A DNA stretch of 64,000 nucleotides. Origin: Paraburkholderia edwinii (GTDB lineage Bacteria; Pseudomonadota; Gammaproteobacteria; Burkholderiales; Burkholderiaceae). Under the pieces are notes generated by a model, which saw only the letters and a program-made list of their open reading frames with translations, did no database searches and was not told the DNA's origin. How positions within the stretch are numbered: position 1 is the first letter of the stretch; the number at the start of each line of letters is the position of its first letter. The stretch lies in contig NZ_CP080095.1 of the NCBI RefSeq assembly GCF_019428685.1, positions 2,852,001-2,916,000 of the forward strand, read 5' to 3'. This document shows positions 25,238-34,456 of this stretch, one piece after another. Made by a program: the position numbers and the translations under genes.

Positions 25238-26386
25238 TCAACCCGCCATCACCCGGTTCCTTCCCCTCGCCTTCGCCGCATAAAGCGCCGCATCCGCGCG
25301 CGCCATCAGATGCGCGAGCGTTTCGCCGCGCCGGTGTTCGTCAGCGCCCGCGCTAAACGTATAGACGAGCCGTTCGCCGTCGGAGAGCAGGCAGCCGCCG
25401 CCGGCGATTTTCGTGCGCAGCCGGTCGAGCTGCTCGACCGCGTCCGCGCGTCCCGTCGCTGGACACAGCACGGCGAACTCCTCTCCGCCGAGACGGCCGA
25501 ACAGATCGGTCGCGCGGATATTCGCCGCGACGACGCGGCCGAAATGCGCGAGCACCTCGTCGCCGCACGCATGCCCATGCTCGTCGTTGATCGACTTGAA
25601 GTGATCGATATCGATGATCGCGATCGACAGCCGCGTGCCGTTCGCGAGCGCCTGTGCAAGCCGCGCTTCCGCGCGCGCGAGAAACGCGCGGCGCGTGAGC
25701 GCGCCCGTCAGTTCGTCGATGTTCGCCCAGCGCTCGAGCCGCTCGGCCATCCGGTCATGCGCGAGCATCACCATGCCGATCGACAGCGACGGCAGCGCGA
25801 GAATGCCCAGGCCGAGGAACGCCACGTTCACGACGTTCGGCTGCAGCAAGGCCGTCTGGTGCACGACGCCGAATCCGTAGAGGAGCCCGCGCGACAGATG
25901 GCCGAGCGCGCCGAGCGACGCGGTCGCGGTAACGAAGTGATAGCTATATTTCGGGCGCCCAGGAATATGGCCCTTATAGGTGATCCAGCCGACCGACGCA
26001 TACACATACGCATGAAACAGCGACGCAAGCAGAATGCGCGCATTGATGTCCGGCACGACATAGGTCCAGCACAGGAAGCCGATCATCATCGCGGCCCAGC
26101 ACACGTATTCGCCGAATTCGATCGGCCGCCGTCCGAAGAATTGGCGGCAACCCTGCAACATCTGCAGCACTGCTATCGAGAAGATGCCGTTGGCGATCAT
26201 CACCGACAGATAAAGCGGCGTGGCGCGTTGCAGTGCAAACAGGACGAGCCCGACAATCGCCAGCGTATTGCCGCTGATCCAGTAACCGACGCCCGGAATT
26301 GCCGCCGGCCGCAACGAGCCGAGCACGGCCATGCTCATGATGCCCGAGAGCACGGTCACGATCAGGATATTGACTGGGTCGAGCAT
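25238..26386 (-). CDS. Membrane diguanylate cyclase (GGDEF)
   Basis: A 382-residue enzyme producing cyclic di-GMP. The first 200 residues contain about six hydrophobic helices with no recognised sensor domain; the catalytic domain starts at DELTGALTRRAFL and carries GGEEF at about residues 300-304. An inhibitory I-site RATD lies exactly five residues before GGEEF, so product feedback is expected. I chose the ATG at 26386 (MLDPVNILIV); earlier in-frame starts would overlap the divergent gene's promoter. No EAL domain. Confidence 0.88.
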   Translation of the reverse strand: MLDPVNILIVTVLSGIMSMAVLGSLRPAAIPGVGYWISGNTLAIVGLVLFALQRATPLYLSVMIANGIFSIAVLQMLQGCRQFFGRRPIEFGEYVCWAAMMIGFLCWTYVVPDINARILLASLFHAYVYASVGWITYKGHIPGRPKYSYHFVTATASLGALGHLSRGLLYGFGVVHQTALLQPNVVNVAFLGLGILALPSLSIGMVMLAHDRMAERLERWANIDELTGALTRRAFLARAEARLAQALANGTRLSIAIIDIDHFKSINDEHGHACGDEVLAHFGRVVAANIRATDLFGRLGGEEFAVLCPATGRADAVEQLDRLRTKIAGGGCLLSDGERLVYTFSAGADEHRRGETLAHLMARADAALYAAKARGRNRVMAG

Positions 26387-26553
26387 GGGCAAAGCGATAT
26401 AGCGCAAAGCGCCGCTAAAGTGGCCGAAAGAGATGCAGTGACGACCGATGCCGGCAAGGCTGCGCAACGCGATTGTCAGACTATATGAGTTTACGGCACG
26501 AAACTCGCATTTCTTGAAATGCATGAGCGACACGCCGTGTTTAAAATCGACGC

Positions 26554-27315
26554 ATGACCGCACCGCCGACCTTGCCCACGCCGCCTTCGCGCGACGAACC
26601 CGAGTTGCCGCTGCACACGCCGAGCGCCGCATCGTTGACAGCAGCGGCATTGATCGCGCTCATCGCGTGGCTCGCGTTCGCCGCGCAAACCGACATCACG
26701 ATCGATCGGCTCGCCGCGCGCGGCTATGGTGTGTTCGATGCGCTCGAGCGCATGAGCAGCTATCTGACGAACCTGACGGTACTGCTGTGCGCCATCAGCT
26801 TCACTTGCATCGCGCTGCGGCCGCCCACGCCGATCGGCCGCTTTTTTCGCGCACCGACGGTGGTTACTGCGATCGTCGTGTATATGGTCTTTGTCGGACT
26901 CGCGTACAACTTCCTGTTGCGCCATCTGTGGACGCCGCACGGTTACCGGTCGCTCGTCAACGAAAGCCTGCATACCGTGCTGCCCGCGCTCTGCGCGCTC
27001 TACTGGCTGCTGTTCGTGCCGCGCTTTCATCTGACGATTCGGCGCAGTCTGCTGTGGCTCGTTTATCCGCTCGCCTATATCGCCGCGACGATGTTGCGCG
27101 GCAGCCTGTCGGACTTCTATCCATACCCGTTCATCGATGTGCTCGAACTCGGCTACGAGCGCGTGCTGATCAACGAATTAGCACTGATCGGCGCGTTTAT
27201 CGGGCTCATGGTGCTGTTTATCGCCATCAATCATCGACGGCCGCAGCGCACGCGCGAGGCGTCGATTGCTACTCAACACGCGCGGCAGGATGTGACGCAG
27301 GACGTCGGGCGATAG
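26554..27315 (+). CDS. Pr6Pr-type integral membrane protein
   Basis: A 253-residue protein with about six helices. It resembles the Pr6Pr/FAR-17a-like family: SSYLTNLTVLLCAISF in helix 2, then YNFLLRHLWTPHGYRSLVNESLHTVLPALCALYWLLF and LVYPLAYIAATMLRGSLSDFYPYPFIDV. The function of the family in bacteria is unknown. It is divergent from the diguanylate cyclase with 167 bp between starts. Confidence 0.75.
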   Translation: MTAPPTLPTPPSRDEPELPLHTPSAASLTAAALIALIAWLAFAAQTDITIDRLAARGYGVFDALERMSSYLTNLTVLLCAISFTCIALRPPTPIGRFFRAPTVVTAIVVYMVFVGLAYNFLLRHLWTPHGYRSLVNESLHTVLPALCALYWLLFVPRFHLTIRRSLLWLVYPLAYIAATMLRGSLSDFYPYPFIDVLELGYERVLINELALIGAFIGLMVLFIAINHRRPQRTREASIATQHARQDVTQDVGR

Positions 27316-27531
27316 CGCGTACTTCGTTGTGTGTTCCCCACTCATCGCGATATCGCGTGATAGCGATTCGCTTGCGTCGACCTCGCGCGCGGGCCGCGTG
27401 TCGATGCGCGCCCTTCCATTTCCACCATACCGGCATCGCGTGGCATGAGGATTGCCCCTTCTGCGTGGAGCGAGCGCATCCGGCGTCACACACGCCGCCC
27501 ATAGCGCCACGAACCGCAAGCGAGCCCACTC

Positions 27532-27750
27532 ATGACCCATTCTTTGCCGCAAGGCACACGCAACTGGCGTCTGCACACGCCGACGCCGCCTGAAATCGAG
27601 CCCGATCCGACACCGCCGCCAGACGACGATCCCGACGCGCCGGCCGTGCCCGAACGCGAACCGGGCGGCACGCCGCCGCCCGCCGGCGATCCGCCGCCGG
27701 AAGCGCCGCCGACACGCATGCGCATACGCGCTATGCGTACCGCCTGCTGA
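27532..27750 (+). CDS. Small proline-rich hypothetical protein
   Basis: A 72-residue protein with about one third Pro (EIEPDPTPPPDDDPDAPAVP and GTPPPAGDPPPEAPPT) and a short basic C-terminus (RMRIRAMRTAC). Only a weak Shine-Dalgarno is visible, so expression is uncertain. Composition recalls the small protein at 15022. Confidence 0.4.
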   Translation: MTHSLPQGTRNWRLHTPTPPEIEPDPTPPPDDDPDAPAVPEREPGGTPPPAGDPPPEAPPTRMRIRAMRTAC

Positions 27751-27794
27751 TCGCGCCCCTCATCGCACTCTCATTGCGCACTTCATCGCGCACG

Positions 27795-28448
27795 CTATCC
27801 CGCGGCCAGCGCCGCGAGCGTATCGCCGAATCCGCCGCGCACGCGCGCATCGACGCGCGCGCTCGTCACGACGCGCGGCGCCGCGCTCCACGCAATGCGC
27901 ACGCCGGCCGCGACGAGCAGATCGACAAGCGCAACGTCTTCGCTGCACGCGAGCGGCGGAAAGCCACCCGCGCGGCGATACGCGCGCGCCGACACACCGA
28001 TGTTCGCGCCATGAATATGCCGGTGCCCGTCCGCATCCATATACGCGCGATAGAACGCGGCGCGCGTGCGTTCGTGATGCGGCGTCCAGTCGTCGACGAC
28101 GACCGGCCCGCAGACCGCCTGCGCGCGCAGCGCAAGCTGGGCGGCGAGCCAGTCCGGCGCGACGCGACTATCGGCATCGGTGAAGGCGAGCCAGCGCGCG
28201 CCGCGCGCGAGCAGCCGATCCGCGCCGACCGCGCGCGCGATACCGACATTGCGCGCCTCGATTTCGATCGCATCCACACCGAAATCGCGCGCAACCGCGG
28301 CGCTGTGATCGTCGCAGCTATCGAGCACGGCAACGATCTGCACCGCTTCGCCGCGCAGACGCGGATGCCGGGCCGCGTCGAGCGCCGCGCGCAGGCACGC
28401 GCCAAGCAGCGCCTCTTCGTTATGCACCGGAATCGCGATGCCGATCAT
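27795..28448 (-). CDS. Family 2 glycosyltransferase
   Basis: A 217-residue single-domain GT-A enzyme without membrane helices. The N-terminal GIAIPVHNEE, the D in VLDSCDDHS, and FTDADSRVAPDWL (DxD-like, sugar-nucleotide/metal binding) define the family; GANIGVSARAYRRAGGFPPLACSEDVAL is the acceptor-side motif. The ATG at 28448 has AGGAGG and overlaps the methyltransferase stop (ATGA). It is the last gene of the three-gene operon 30438-27795. The acceptor is unknown. Confidence 0.85.
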   Translation of the reverse strand: MIGIAIPVHNEEALLGACLRAALDAARHPRLRGEAVQIVAVLDSCDDHSAAVARDFGVDAIEIEARNVGIARAVGADRLLARGARWLAFTDADSRVAPDWLAAQLALRAQAVCGPVVVDDWTPHHERTRAAFYRAYMDADGHRHIHGANIGVSARAYRRAGGFPPLACSEDVALVDLLVAAGVRIAWSAAPRVVTSARVDARVRGGFGDTLAALAAG

Positions 28449-29095
28449 GCGAGCCCCTCCTGTTGCGCGACCGAACGGCCGTCCGCCGACCACACGTCGA
28501 GCAGCAGGTCGGGTTCTTCGTGATGAATGATTCGGGTCAGCGAAATGCAGCGGTCGAACGCGGCATGCGCGGCTTCGGCCGGCTGGCGCCGCTCGACGAA
28601 GGCATGGCGCCAGTGGCATGCGACGAGCGTGCCGTCCGACGAAAGCGATGCACATGCGCGTTGCGCGAGCTGCGCAGTTTCATCGGGATCGAGGTAGTAC
28701 GCGAGTTCACCGATCACGATCAGATCGAACCGCCTGTCGGGGAGATCGCGCCTATCGTGCAGATCGTGCCTATCGGACGCGCTCACATGAGGCCACTCAT
28801 GCGGCAGCACGCGCTGCTCGATCGAGACATTGCGCAGTTCCGCGCAGCGCTCGCGCGCGAGCTGCACCGCGCGCCCGCTCAGATCGCACGCGAACAGCGC
28901 ATCGCAGCGCGCGGCAAGCAGCGCGGTCAACTCGCCGTTCGCGCAGGCCGGTTCGAAAGCGCGTCGAAAACGCTCGCGCGGCAGCGCGGCGAGTGTCAAC
29001 TGCTGCTTGCGGCGTTCGTACCAGCGATGCCGGTATCCCCACGGGTCGTCGTCTACGCGGTACAGGTCTTCAAAATAGGTAGCCGAGAGCGCCAT
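28445..29095 (-). CDS. SAM-dependent methyltransferase (NodS-like)
   Basis: A 216-residue class I methyltransferase. The start YFEDLYRVDDDPWGYRHRWYERRKQQLTLAALP is characteristic of the NodS-like group, followed by the SAM-binding AFEPACANGELTALLA and LFACDLSGRAVQLARER. In rhizobia NodS N-methylates the lipo-chitooligosaccharide backbone; the substrate here need not be the same. The ATG at 29095 has GGAGGAGA. It lies 17 bp after the acyl-CoA dehydrogenase gene and overlaps the glycosyltransferase gene. Confidence 0.87.
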   Translation of the reverse strand: MALSATYFEDLYRVDDDPWGYRHRWYERRKQQLTLAALPRERFRRAFEPACANGELTALLAARCDALFACDLSGRAVQLARERCAELRNVSIEQRVLPHEWPHVSASDRHDLHDRRDLPDRRFDLIVIGELAYYLDPDETAQLAQRACASLSSDGTLVACHWRHAFVERRQPAEAAHAAFDRCISLTRIIHHEEPDLLLDVWSADGRSVAQQEGLA

Positions 29096-29112
29096 ACGGT
29101 CGTCTCCTCCCA

Positions 29113-30438
29113 TTACAGACTGGCGAGCCGCCACTGCCTGTCCGGCCCCTCGCACGCGAGCGGATCCAGGCGATCGGGCGAACCATGTAGATCAAGCGGA
29201 TCGGGTGCATCGGGAGGATTGCGCAGCGCTTCGCCGAGCGATGCCGCATCGCGTTCCGCATGGCTTTGGCGCAGAAACACGGGCAGATCCGCGGCCGCGC
29301 GCGCGAAGTGAAGATCCGTGCACAACGGGCCGGGGCCGAGCGCGCGCGTCGCATGCGCGAGCACTGATGTCGCGGCATCTTCGACGGCGAGGCGCGCACG
29401 CATCGCGCGACGCATCGCGTCGGCCCGCGGATAGCGGTCGATCCATGCGGCGGTCTCGCGCAGCAGCGCACCGGCGGCCGCCAGTTGCGCGTCGGCCGCG
29501 CCCAGATGCGCGCACGCATGCGCTTCGTTGCGCCGGACGACATGCGCGCGCAGCACGGCGGCGATTTCAGCCGCGCAGCCATACCAGCAGGCGGCAATAC
29601 CGGCGCCGCCGTGCCAGAAGCCGGGCCGCGCGAGATACGCGCCCGCTGCGCCAACCTGCACGGCCAACGCGCCGTCGAAGCAGACTTCGCTCGTGCCGGT
29701 CGCGGCCATACCGATTGCGTTCCAGCCGCCGTCCGAGATATGAACCGATGGCTGCGCGAGCTCGACTGCGGCAAGCACAGGCTCGCCGTAACGGGACACC
29801 GTGACAAGCGCATGCGTAAGCAGCGCGGCGCCCGAGCACCAGGGCTTGACGCCTTCGAGGCGCAACACGCTGCCGGTTCCCGCGTTTTCCGGGGGAACAT
29901 CGCGGACGCCGCTACGCGCGCTGTTGAGCGCACTACTATGCGTGCTATTACCCTCCGGCACTGCCGCCACTTTCTGGTGCGGCGGCTCGGCGGCCCAGAC
30001 ACCCCAGCGTTGCCCGGGCGCCGCGAGTCCGGATGCATGCAGTTCGGCAAGAATCGCGAGCGCGTCGGTATGTCCTTCGTAGAGCTTGACGAGTGACAGG
30101 TCGCACGCGGCAACCGCGGCAAGCGCGCTCCAGCGTTCGACGGTGCGTCCGCGGCCCGGCAGCGGCACACAGTCGAGACCGCGCGCGCACAGTGCTTCGA
30201 GCGCTGCGCCGCGGCTTTGTGCCGCGTCGGTCGTGAAGCGCATGGCGCCGAGTTGTTGTTCGAGCACGCGTTGCAGCCCGCCATGCTTAGGGTCGCGACC
30301 GCGCCGATCGATGCGCTCATGGTCGCCGCCATTGCGTGCGCCGGCCTGCACCGCACCCGCTTGACCCGGTTGCGCACTTCCTGCGTTGTGTACGCGGCGC
30401 ACAGCGTCGCGCGCCGCATCGTTGCCGATGTGGTTCAT
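29113..30438 (-). CDS. Acyl-CoA dehydrogenase-like protein
   Basis: A 441-residue protein with weak acyl-CoA dehydrogenase similarity: an N-terminal helical part around RGRTVERWSALAAVAACDLSLVKLYEGHTDALAIL, a middle beta part (GVKPWCSGAALLTHALVTV, then DGGWNAIGMAATGTSEVCFDG), and a C-terminal helical bundle (HVVRRNEAHACAHLGAADAQLAAAGALLRE). It is divergent in sequence from beta-oxidation enzymes and linked to a NodS-like methyltransferase and GT2, suggesting a role in a modified glycoconjugate or secondary metabolite rather than fatty-acid breakdown. CGGAGG precedes the ATG. Confidence 0.75.
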   Translation of the reverse strand: MNHIGNDAARDAVRRVHNAGSAQPGQAGAVQAGARNGGDHERIDRRGRDPKHGGLQRVLEQQLGAMRFTTDAAQSRGAALEALCARGLDCVPLPGRGRTVERWSALAAVAACDLSLVKLYEGHTDALAILAELHASGLAAPGQRWGVWAAEPPHQKVAAVPEGNSTHSSALNSARSGVRDVPPENAGTGSVLRLEGVKPWCSGAALLTHALVTVSRYGEPVLAAVELAQPSVHISDGGWNAIGMAATGTSEVCFDGALAVQVGAAGAYLARPGFWHGGAGIAACWYGCAAEIAAVLRAHVVRRNEAHACAHLGAADAQLAAAGALLRETAAWIDRYPRADAMRRAMRARLAVEDAATSVLAHATRALGPGPLCTDLHFARAAADLPVFLRQSHAERDAASLGEALRNPPDAPDPLDLHGSPDRLDPLACEGPDRQWRLASL

Positions 30439-30766
30439 CGAGACCTCCGTCGGGGAATCATTGCGGCTTGCGCCTGATCGTCCGAAGCGATTCGCGAAGC
30501 AGGTCGAATCGCCTCAGCGCGCGCATGCCATTGCAAACGGAACCGCAAGCGTCATGCCTATGGGGGGAACCCGCGCGAAACCCCGGGCGAAACCCAGGCA
30601 GAACCCGCGCCGAACCCTTCGGCACAGTGTTTGCAACGCGTTTTCGCATGTGCCGACCATCGCGACTCGCGTAGCGCGTCGATCGCGCGAAAACGCTACT
30701 CGCGCATGACGTCCCGCGCTTATTCGCGACCGCCCGTTTCATGACCCGACCGTCACGAGGTTTCCC
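30439..30766. other. Intergenic region with degenerate 12-bp repeats
   Basis: 328 bases between divergent genes, expected to hold both promoters. At 30575-30610 there are three imperfect 12-bp units (GCGAAACCCCGG, GCGAAACCCAGG, CAGAACCCGCGC). No gene is supported. Confidence 0.4.
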
Positions 30767-32395
30767 ATGTCCACTCAATCGATGCAAAAGGTCGCCGCGC
30801 TGGCCGATCTCGACGAAGCCCGTCCCCGCCGCGTCAAGATCGGCGAGACGCCGATCGTACTGATCCGTGCCGGCGACGCCGTTCACGCCTATGGCGCAAA
30901 TTGCCCGCACGCGGGCGCGCCGCTCGAAGAAGGCGCGGTCTGTCATGGACGATTGATCTGTCCGTGGCACAAGGCCACGTTCGATATCGCGAGCGGCGCG
31001 ATCGTCGAACCTCCAGCGCTGCTACCGCTTACACGCTACCCGGTAATGATCGACGGCGGCGACGTGCTCGTGTCGAGCGAAGCCGAAGCCGACCCGGCAA
31101 CGGACCTCGCAGCCGGCGCAGGCGCGGAAACGCCCGCGAGCGTGCAGCGTAGCAGCGCCACGAAGCAGGCAAACGCGACGCAAGCCGCCACCCCGCGCGT
31201 CTTTGCCATCATCGGCGCCGGTGCGGCAGGCGCGGCCGCGTGCGCGGCGCTGCGCGAATTCGGCTACCGCGAACGTGTCGTGCTGATCGACGACGACGCG
31301 CACGCGCCGTACGACCGCACCGTGCTCAGCAAATTCGTGCCGTCCGGCGATATGAAGATCGACGACGTGCCGCCGCTGTTACCCGACGGCTTTTTCGAGC
31401 AGCACAAGATCGAGCGGCTTCACGCGCATGCGACGCGGCTCGATGCGAAGCGCCGCGAGATCGAGTTCGACGGCCGACCGATGCTGCGCTACGACGCCGC
31501 CCTCGTCGCCACAGGCGGCACGCCGAAAATGCCGCCGTTGCGCGGCAGCGAAGACCCCGCACTCAACGAGCGGCTGCTATTGCTGCGCAACCGCGCCGAC
31601 GCGGCGCGCCTCGCCGAACTCGCGGCGCAGGCGAAGCATGCGGTCGTGCTCGGCGGCGGCTTTATCGGGCTCGAAGTCGCTGCATCGCTGCGCAAGCGCA
31701 AGCTGCGCGTGACGGTCGTCTCGCCGGACAGCGTGCCGTTCGAAAAGCAGTTCGGCGCGGAACTGGGCCGCATCTTTATGAAGCTGCATGAAGAGAACGG
31801 CACCGAATTCCGCATGCGCACGCAGATCGAGAGCGTCGAGCCCGGCGAGCCGTTGCGCGTGCGGCTGTCGGGCGGCGACACGCTCGATTGCGACTTTATG
31901 ATGGTGGGCACCGGCGTCGCACCGGCGACGCATTTCGTGACCGGCGTCGCGCACAACGACGACGGCGGGCTGAACGTCGACGCCTCGATGCGCGTCGCCG
32001 ATAGCCTGTATGCGGCCGGCGACGTGGCCGCGTTTCCGTACGGCGACAACCGCCGCGTGCGCATCGAGCACTGGCGCGTCGCGCAACAGCACGCGCGCGC
32101 GGCCGCGCGTGCGATGGCCGGCGGCGGCGATCCGGAGCCGCTCGTGCCGTTTTTCTGGACTTATCACTTCGACCAGAACTTCAATTATCTCGGCCACCCG
32201 CAATCGTGGGACGAAATGGTGATGACCGGCACGCCCGACAAATACGAGTTCATCGCACTGCTGTGCAAGCATGGTTTTGTGGCGGGCGCGCTGGGTTGCG
32301 GCCGCGATACGGAACTTGCGAAGCTTGCTGAAGCGATGCGCGAGCCGCTGCATTGCGAGGACGCGAAGAAGCTGATCGGTGCGAGCGGCGGCTAA
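30767..32395 (+). CDS. Rieske-ferredoxin reductase fusion (AIF-like)
   Basis: A 542-residue flavoprotein. Residues 10-105 are a Rieske [2Fe-2S] domain with ligands C-x-H in NCPHAGAPLEEG and C-x2-H in CPWHKATFD. A 35-residue Ala/Thr-rich linker follows. Residues 145-450 are a two-dinucleotide-fold reductase: FAD motif IIGAGAAGAAACAAL, NAD motif VVLGGGFIGLEVAASL and YAAGDVAAFPYG; a reductase C-terminal domain ends the protein. The architecture matches apoptosis-inducing-factor-like NAD(P)H reductases. The electron acceptor is unknown; no oxygenase is nearby. ACGAGG precedes the ATG. Confidence 0.9.
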   Translation: MSTQSMQKVAALADLDEARPRRVKIGETPIVLIRAGDAVHAYGANCPHAGAPLEEGAVCHGRLICPWHKATFDIASGAIVEPPALLPLTRYPVMIDGGDVLVSSEAEADPATDLAAGAGAETPASVQRSSATKQANATQAATPRVFAIIGAGAAGAAACAALREFGYRERVVLIDDDAHAPYDRTVLSKFVPSGDMKIDDVPPLLPDGFFEQHKIERLHAHATRLDAKRREIEFDGRPMLRYDAALVATGGTPKMPPLRGSEDPALNERLLLLRNRADAARLAELAAQAKHAVVLGGGFIGLEVAASLRKRKLRVTVVSPDSVPFEKQFGAELGRIFMKLHEENGTEFRMRTQIESVEPGEPLRVRLSGGDTLDCDFMMVGTGVAPATHFVTGVAHNDDGGLNVDASMRVADSLYAAGDVAAFPYGDNRRVRIEHWRVAQQHARAAARAMAGGGDPEPLVPFFWTYHFDQNFNYLGHPQSWDEMVMTGTPDKYEFIALLCKHGFVAGALGCGRDTELAKLAEAMREPLHCEDAKKLIGASGG

Positions 32396-34443
32396 AGCAC
32401 CACCTGCACCCCCAACTCAACCACATCCTCCCCCGCAAGCCCGTAATACTCCGCGCTCGACGCCGAATGAAACGCCATCTCGCCGAACAGCTGCTCGCGC
32501 CAGCGATGCATCTGTCCGTGCGAGCAGCCGGGCATCACTTCGTCGCGAGGCAGGAAAAACGTCGTGCGCTTCGGCTCGAAATGCCAATCACCGAGCAAGC
32601 CGGGACGGCCCGCGTGCCCATCGAGCGATGCGAGCAGGCGCGGCAGATTCGGCCGCTCGACGAAGCCGTGCCGCGAAACGATCTCATAGCAACCCGCGCC
32701 CAGATTGCGCACTTCAATGCGGTCGCGCTCATCGACACGCGGCGCCGACTCCGACAGATTCGCGAAGAAAATCGCCGTCGCGTGCAGCACGCGATTGTGG
32801 CGCACGTTGCTGGCGAGCGCCGCCGGCGTGCGGCCGGGCGTGCTTACCGGATAGACGGCGGTACCCGGCACGCGAACCGGCGGCTCCGCGCGGTTGAAGA
32901 GTTCGTGCAGAAACGCGTCGAGCGGCTGCGCCTCGGCCGTACGCTTCGCGGCGAGTTGGCGTCCGCGATGCCACGTCGACATCAGCGCGAACAGCACAAT
33001 GCCGACCGCCACCGGAAACCAGCCGCCCTGCGGAATCTTCCGCGCATTCGACGCGACCAGCAGCATATCGATCACAAAAAGCGGCACGCTTACGGCCGCC
33101 ACCGCGAGCCACGGCCAGCGCCACACATGACGTGCCAGGCTCACCATCTGCACGGTCGTGATCAGCATCGTGAGGCCAACCGCGATGCCATACGCGGACG
33201 TCAGACGCTCCGAACTGCGAAACCCGAACGTGAGGAATATCACCGCGCCGAACAGCACCGCGTTGACGGCCGGCACATAGACCTGGCCGCGCTGCGACTT
33301 CGACGTCTCGATCACGCGCAAGCGCGGCAGAAAACCGAGTTCGATCGCCTGGCTCGTCATCGAAAACGCGCCCGATATCACGGCCTGCGATGCAATCACG
33401 GTCGCAAGCAGCGCGATGATCACCGTCGGGATCAGTGCCCACGGCGGCGCGGCGAAGAAGAACGGCTGTCGCGCGGCGCCCGGCTGAAAAAGGATCGTCG
33501 CGGCCTGGCCGAAGTAGCCGATCACGATCGACGGAAACACGATAAAAAGCCACGCAAGCCGGATGGCAGGACGACCGAAGTGTCCGATATCGGCGTATAG
33601 CGCCTCGGCGCCGGTCAGCGCGAGAATCACGGCGCCAAGCACCGTGAACGCGAGCAGCGGATGACTGTGCACGAGCGCGGCCGCCCACACCGGCGACAGC
33701 GCGCGCAACACCTCGGGATGCTGCACGGTTCGATAAAGACCGACCGCCGCCAGGTACACGAACCAGATCGACATCACCGGCCCGAACGACTTGCCGACGA
33801 CAGCCGAGCCGCGCCGCTGGAACAGAAACAGCGCAACCAGAATCGTCGCCGCGATCGGCACGACGAGAGGGTCGAACTTCGGGCTGATCTGGCTCAAACC
33901 TTCGACGGCCGACAACACGGAAACCGCGGGCGTGACCATCGAATCGCCGTAGAACATCGCCGCGCCGAAAAGCCCCGCCGTGACGAGCAACGCCGGGACC
34001 TTGATTCTGTCCTGCTCGTAACCGGAGCGCACCAGCGCGGTCAACGCGATGATGCCGCCCTCGCCTTCGTTATCGGCCCGCATCACGTAGCAGACGTACT
34101 TGCCCATCACGACGATGACGACCGCCCAGACGATCATCGACAGGACGCCCATCACGGTCAGCACGTCGACCGTGCCCGCGTCGCTGACCGCCTGCCTCAG
34201 CGCGTAAATCGGGCTCGTGCCGATGTCGCCAAACACGACGCCGAGCGCGCCGAGCATCAGTCCCGGTAACGCCTTGCGCGGCTCGGGTCTGCTGTGCGTG
34301 TCGCCTGCCTGTGCCGGTTGCCCGGCTTCACGCGCGCCATCCTGTGTGCTCCGCGCGGATGCTTCGTCGTTCGAAGTCGCCGTCATGCGCCGCGAGGCCT
34401 CCCGGGTTAAATCCTGCGTCGAATCCTGTGTCAAATCGTGCAT
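32392..34443 (-). CDS. kup: Kup-type potassium uptake transporter
   Basis: A 683-residue potassium/proton symporter of the KUP/HAK family with twelve predicted helices. The signature GALGVVFGDIGTSPIYALRQ in helix 1, GEGGIIALTAL and the selectivity-region FYGDSMVTPAVSVLSAVEGL are all present; the C-terminal 180 residues are the cytoplasmic domain. The first 50 residues are hydrophilic and include DLTQ/DSTQ/DLTR tetrapeptide repeats. Starts at 34443 or 34386 are both possible. It follows the triheme cytochrome gene by 13 bp, so it may be co-transcribed with the oxidase genes. Confidence 0.92.
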   Translation of the reverse strand: MHDLTQDSTQDLTREASRRMTATSNDEASARSTQDGAREAGQPAQAGDTHSRPEPRKALPGLMLGALGVVFGDIGTSPIYALRQAVSDAGTVDVLTVMGVLSMIVWAVVIVVMGKYVCYVMRADNEGEGGIIALTALVRSGYEQDRIKVPALLVTAGLFGAAMFYGDSMVTPAVSVLSAVEGLSQISPKFDPLVVPIAATILVALFLFQRRGSAVVGKSFGPVMSIWFVYLAAVGLYRTVQHPEVLRALSPVWAAALVHSHPLLAFTVLGAVILALTGAEALYADIGHFGRPAIRLAWLFIVFPSIVIGYFGQAATILFQPGAARQPFFFAAPPWALIPTVIIALLATVIASQAVISGAFSMTSQAIELGFLPRLRVIETSKSQRGQVYVPAVNAVLFGAVIFLTFGFRSSERLTSAYGIAVGLTMLITTVQMVSLARHVWRWPWLAVAAVSVPLFVIDMLLVASNARKIPQGGWFPVAVGIVLFALMSTWHRGRQLAAKRTAEAQPLDAFLHELFNRAEPPVRVPGTAVYPVSTPGRTPAALASNVRHNRVLHATAIFFANLSESAPRVDERDRIEVRNLGAGCYEIVSRHGFVERPNLPRLLASLDGHAGRPGLLGDWHFEPKRTTFFLPRDEVMPGCSHGQMHRWREQLFGEMAFHSASSAEYYGLAGEDVVELGVQVVL

Positions 34444-34445
34444 CG
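34410..34445. repeat. 12-bp tandem repeat at the kup 5' end
   Basis: Three units, AATCCTGCGTCG, AATCCTGTGTCA and AATCGTGCATCG (plus strand), encode the DLTQ-DSTQ-DLTR series at the Kup N-terminus. The number of units can change without a frameshift. Confidence 0.75.
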
Positions 34446-34456
34446 AAGACTGCCCG

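Noticed and set aside
26448..27593. 381-codon plus-strand frame over the Pr6Pr gene
   Set aside because: It is out of frame with the membrane protein and Arg/Ala-rich; the hydrophobic frame is the plausible one.
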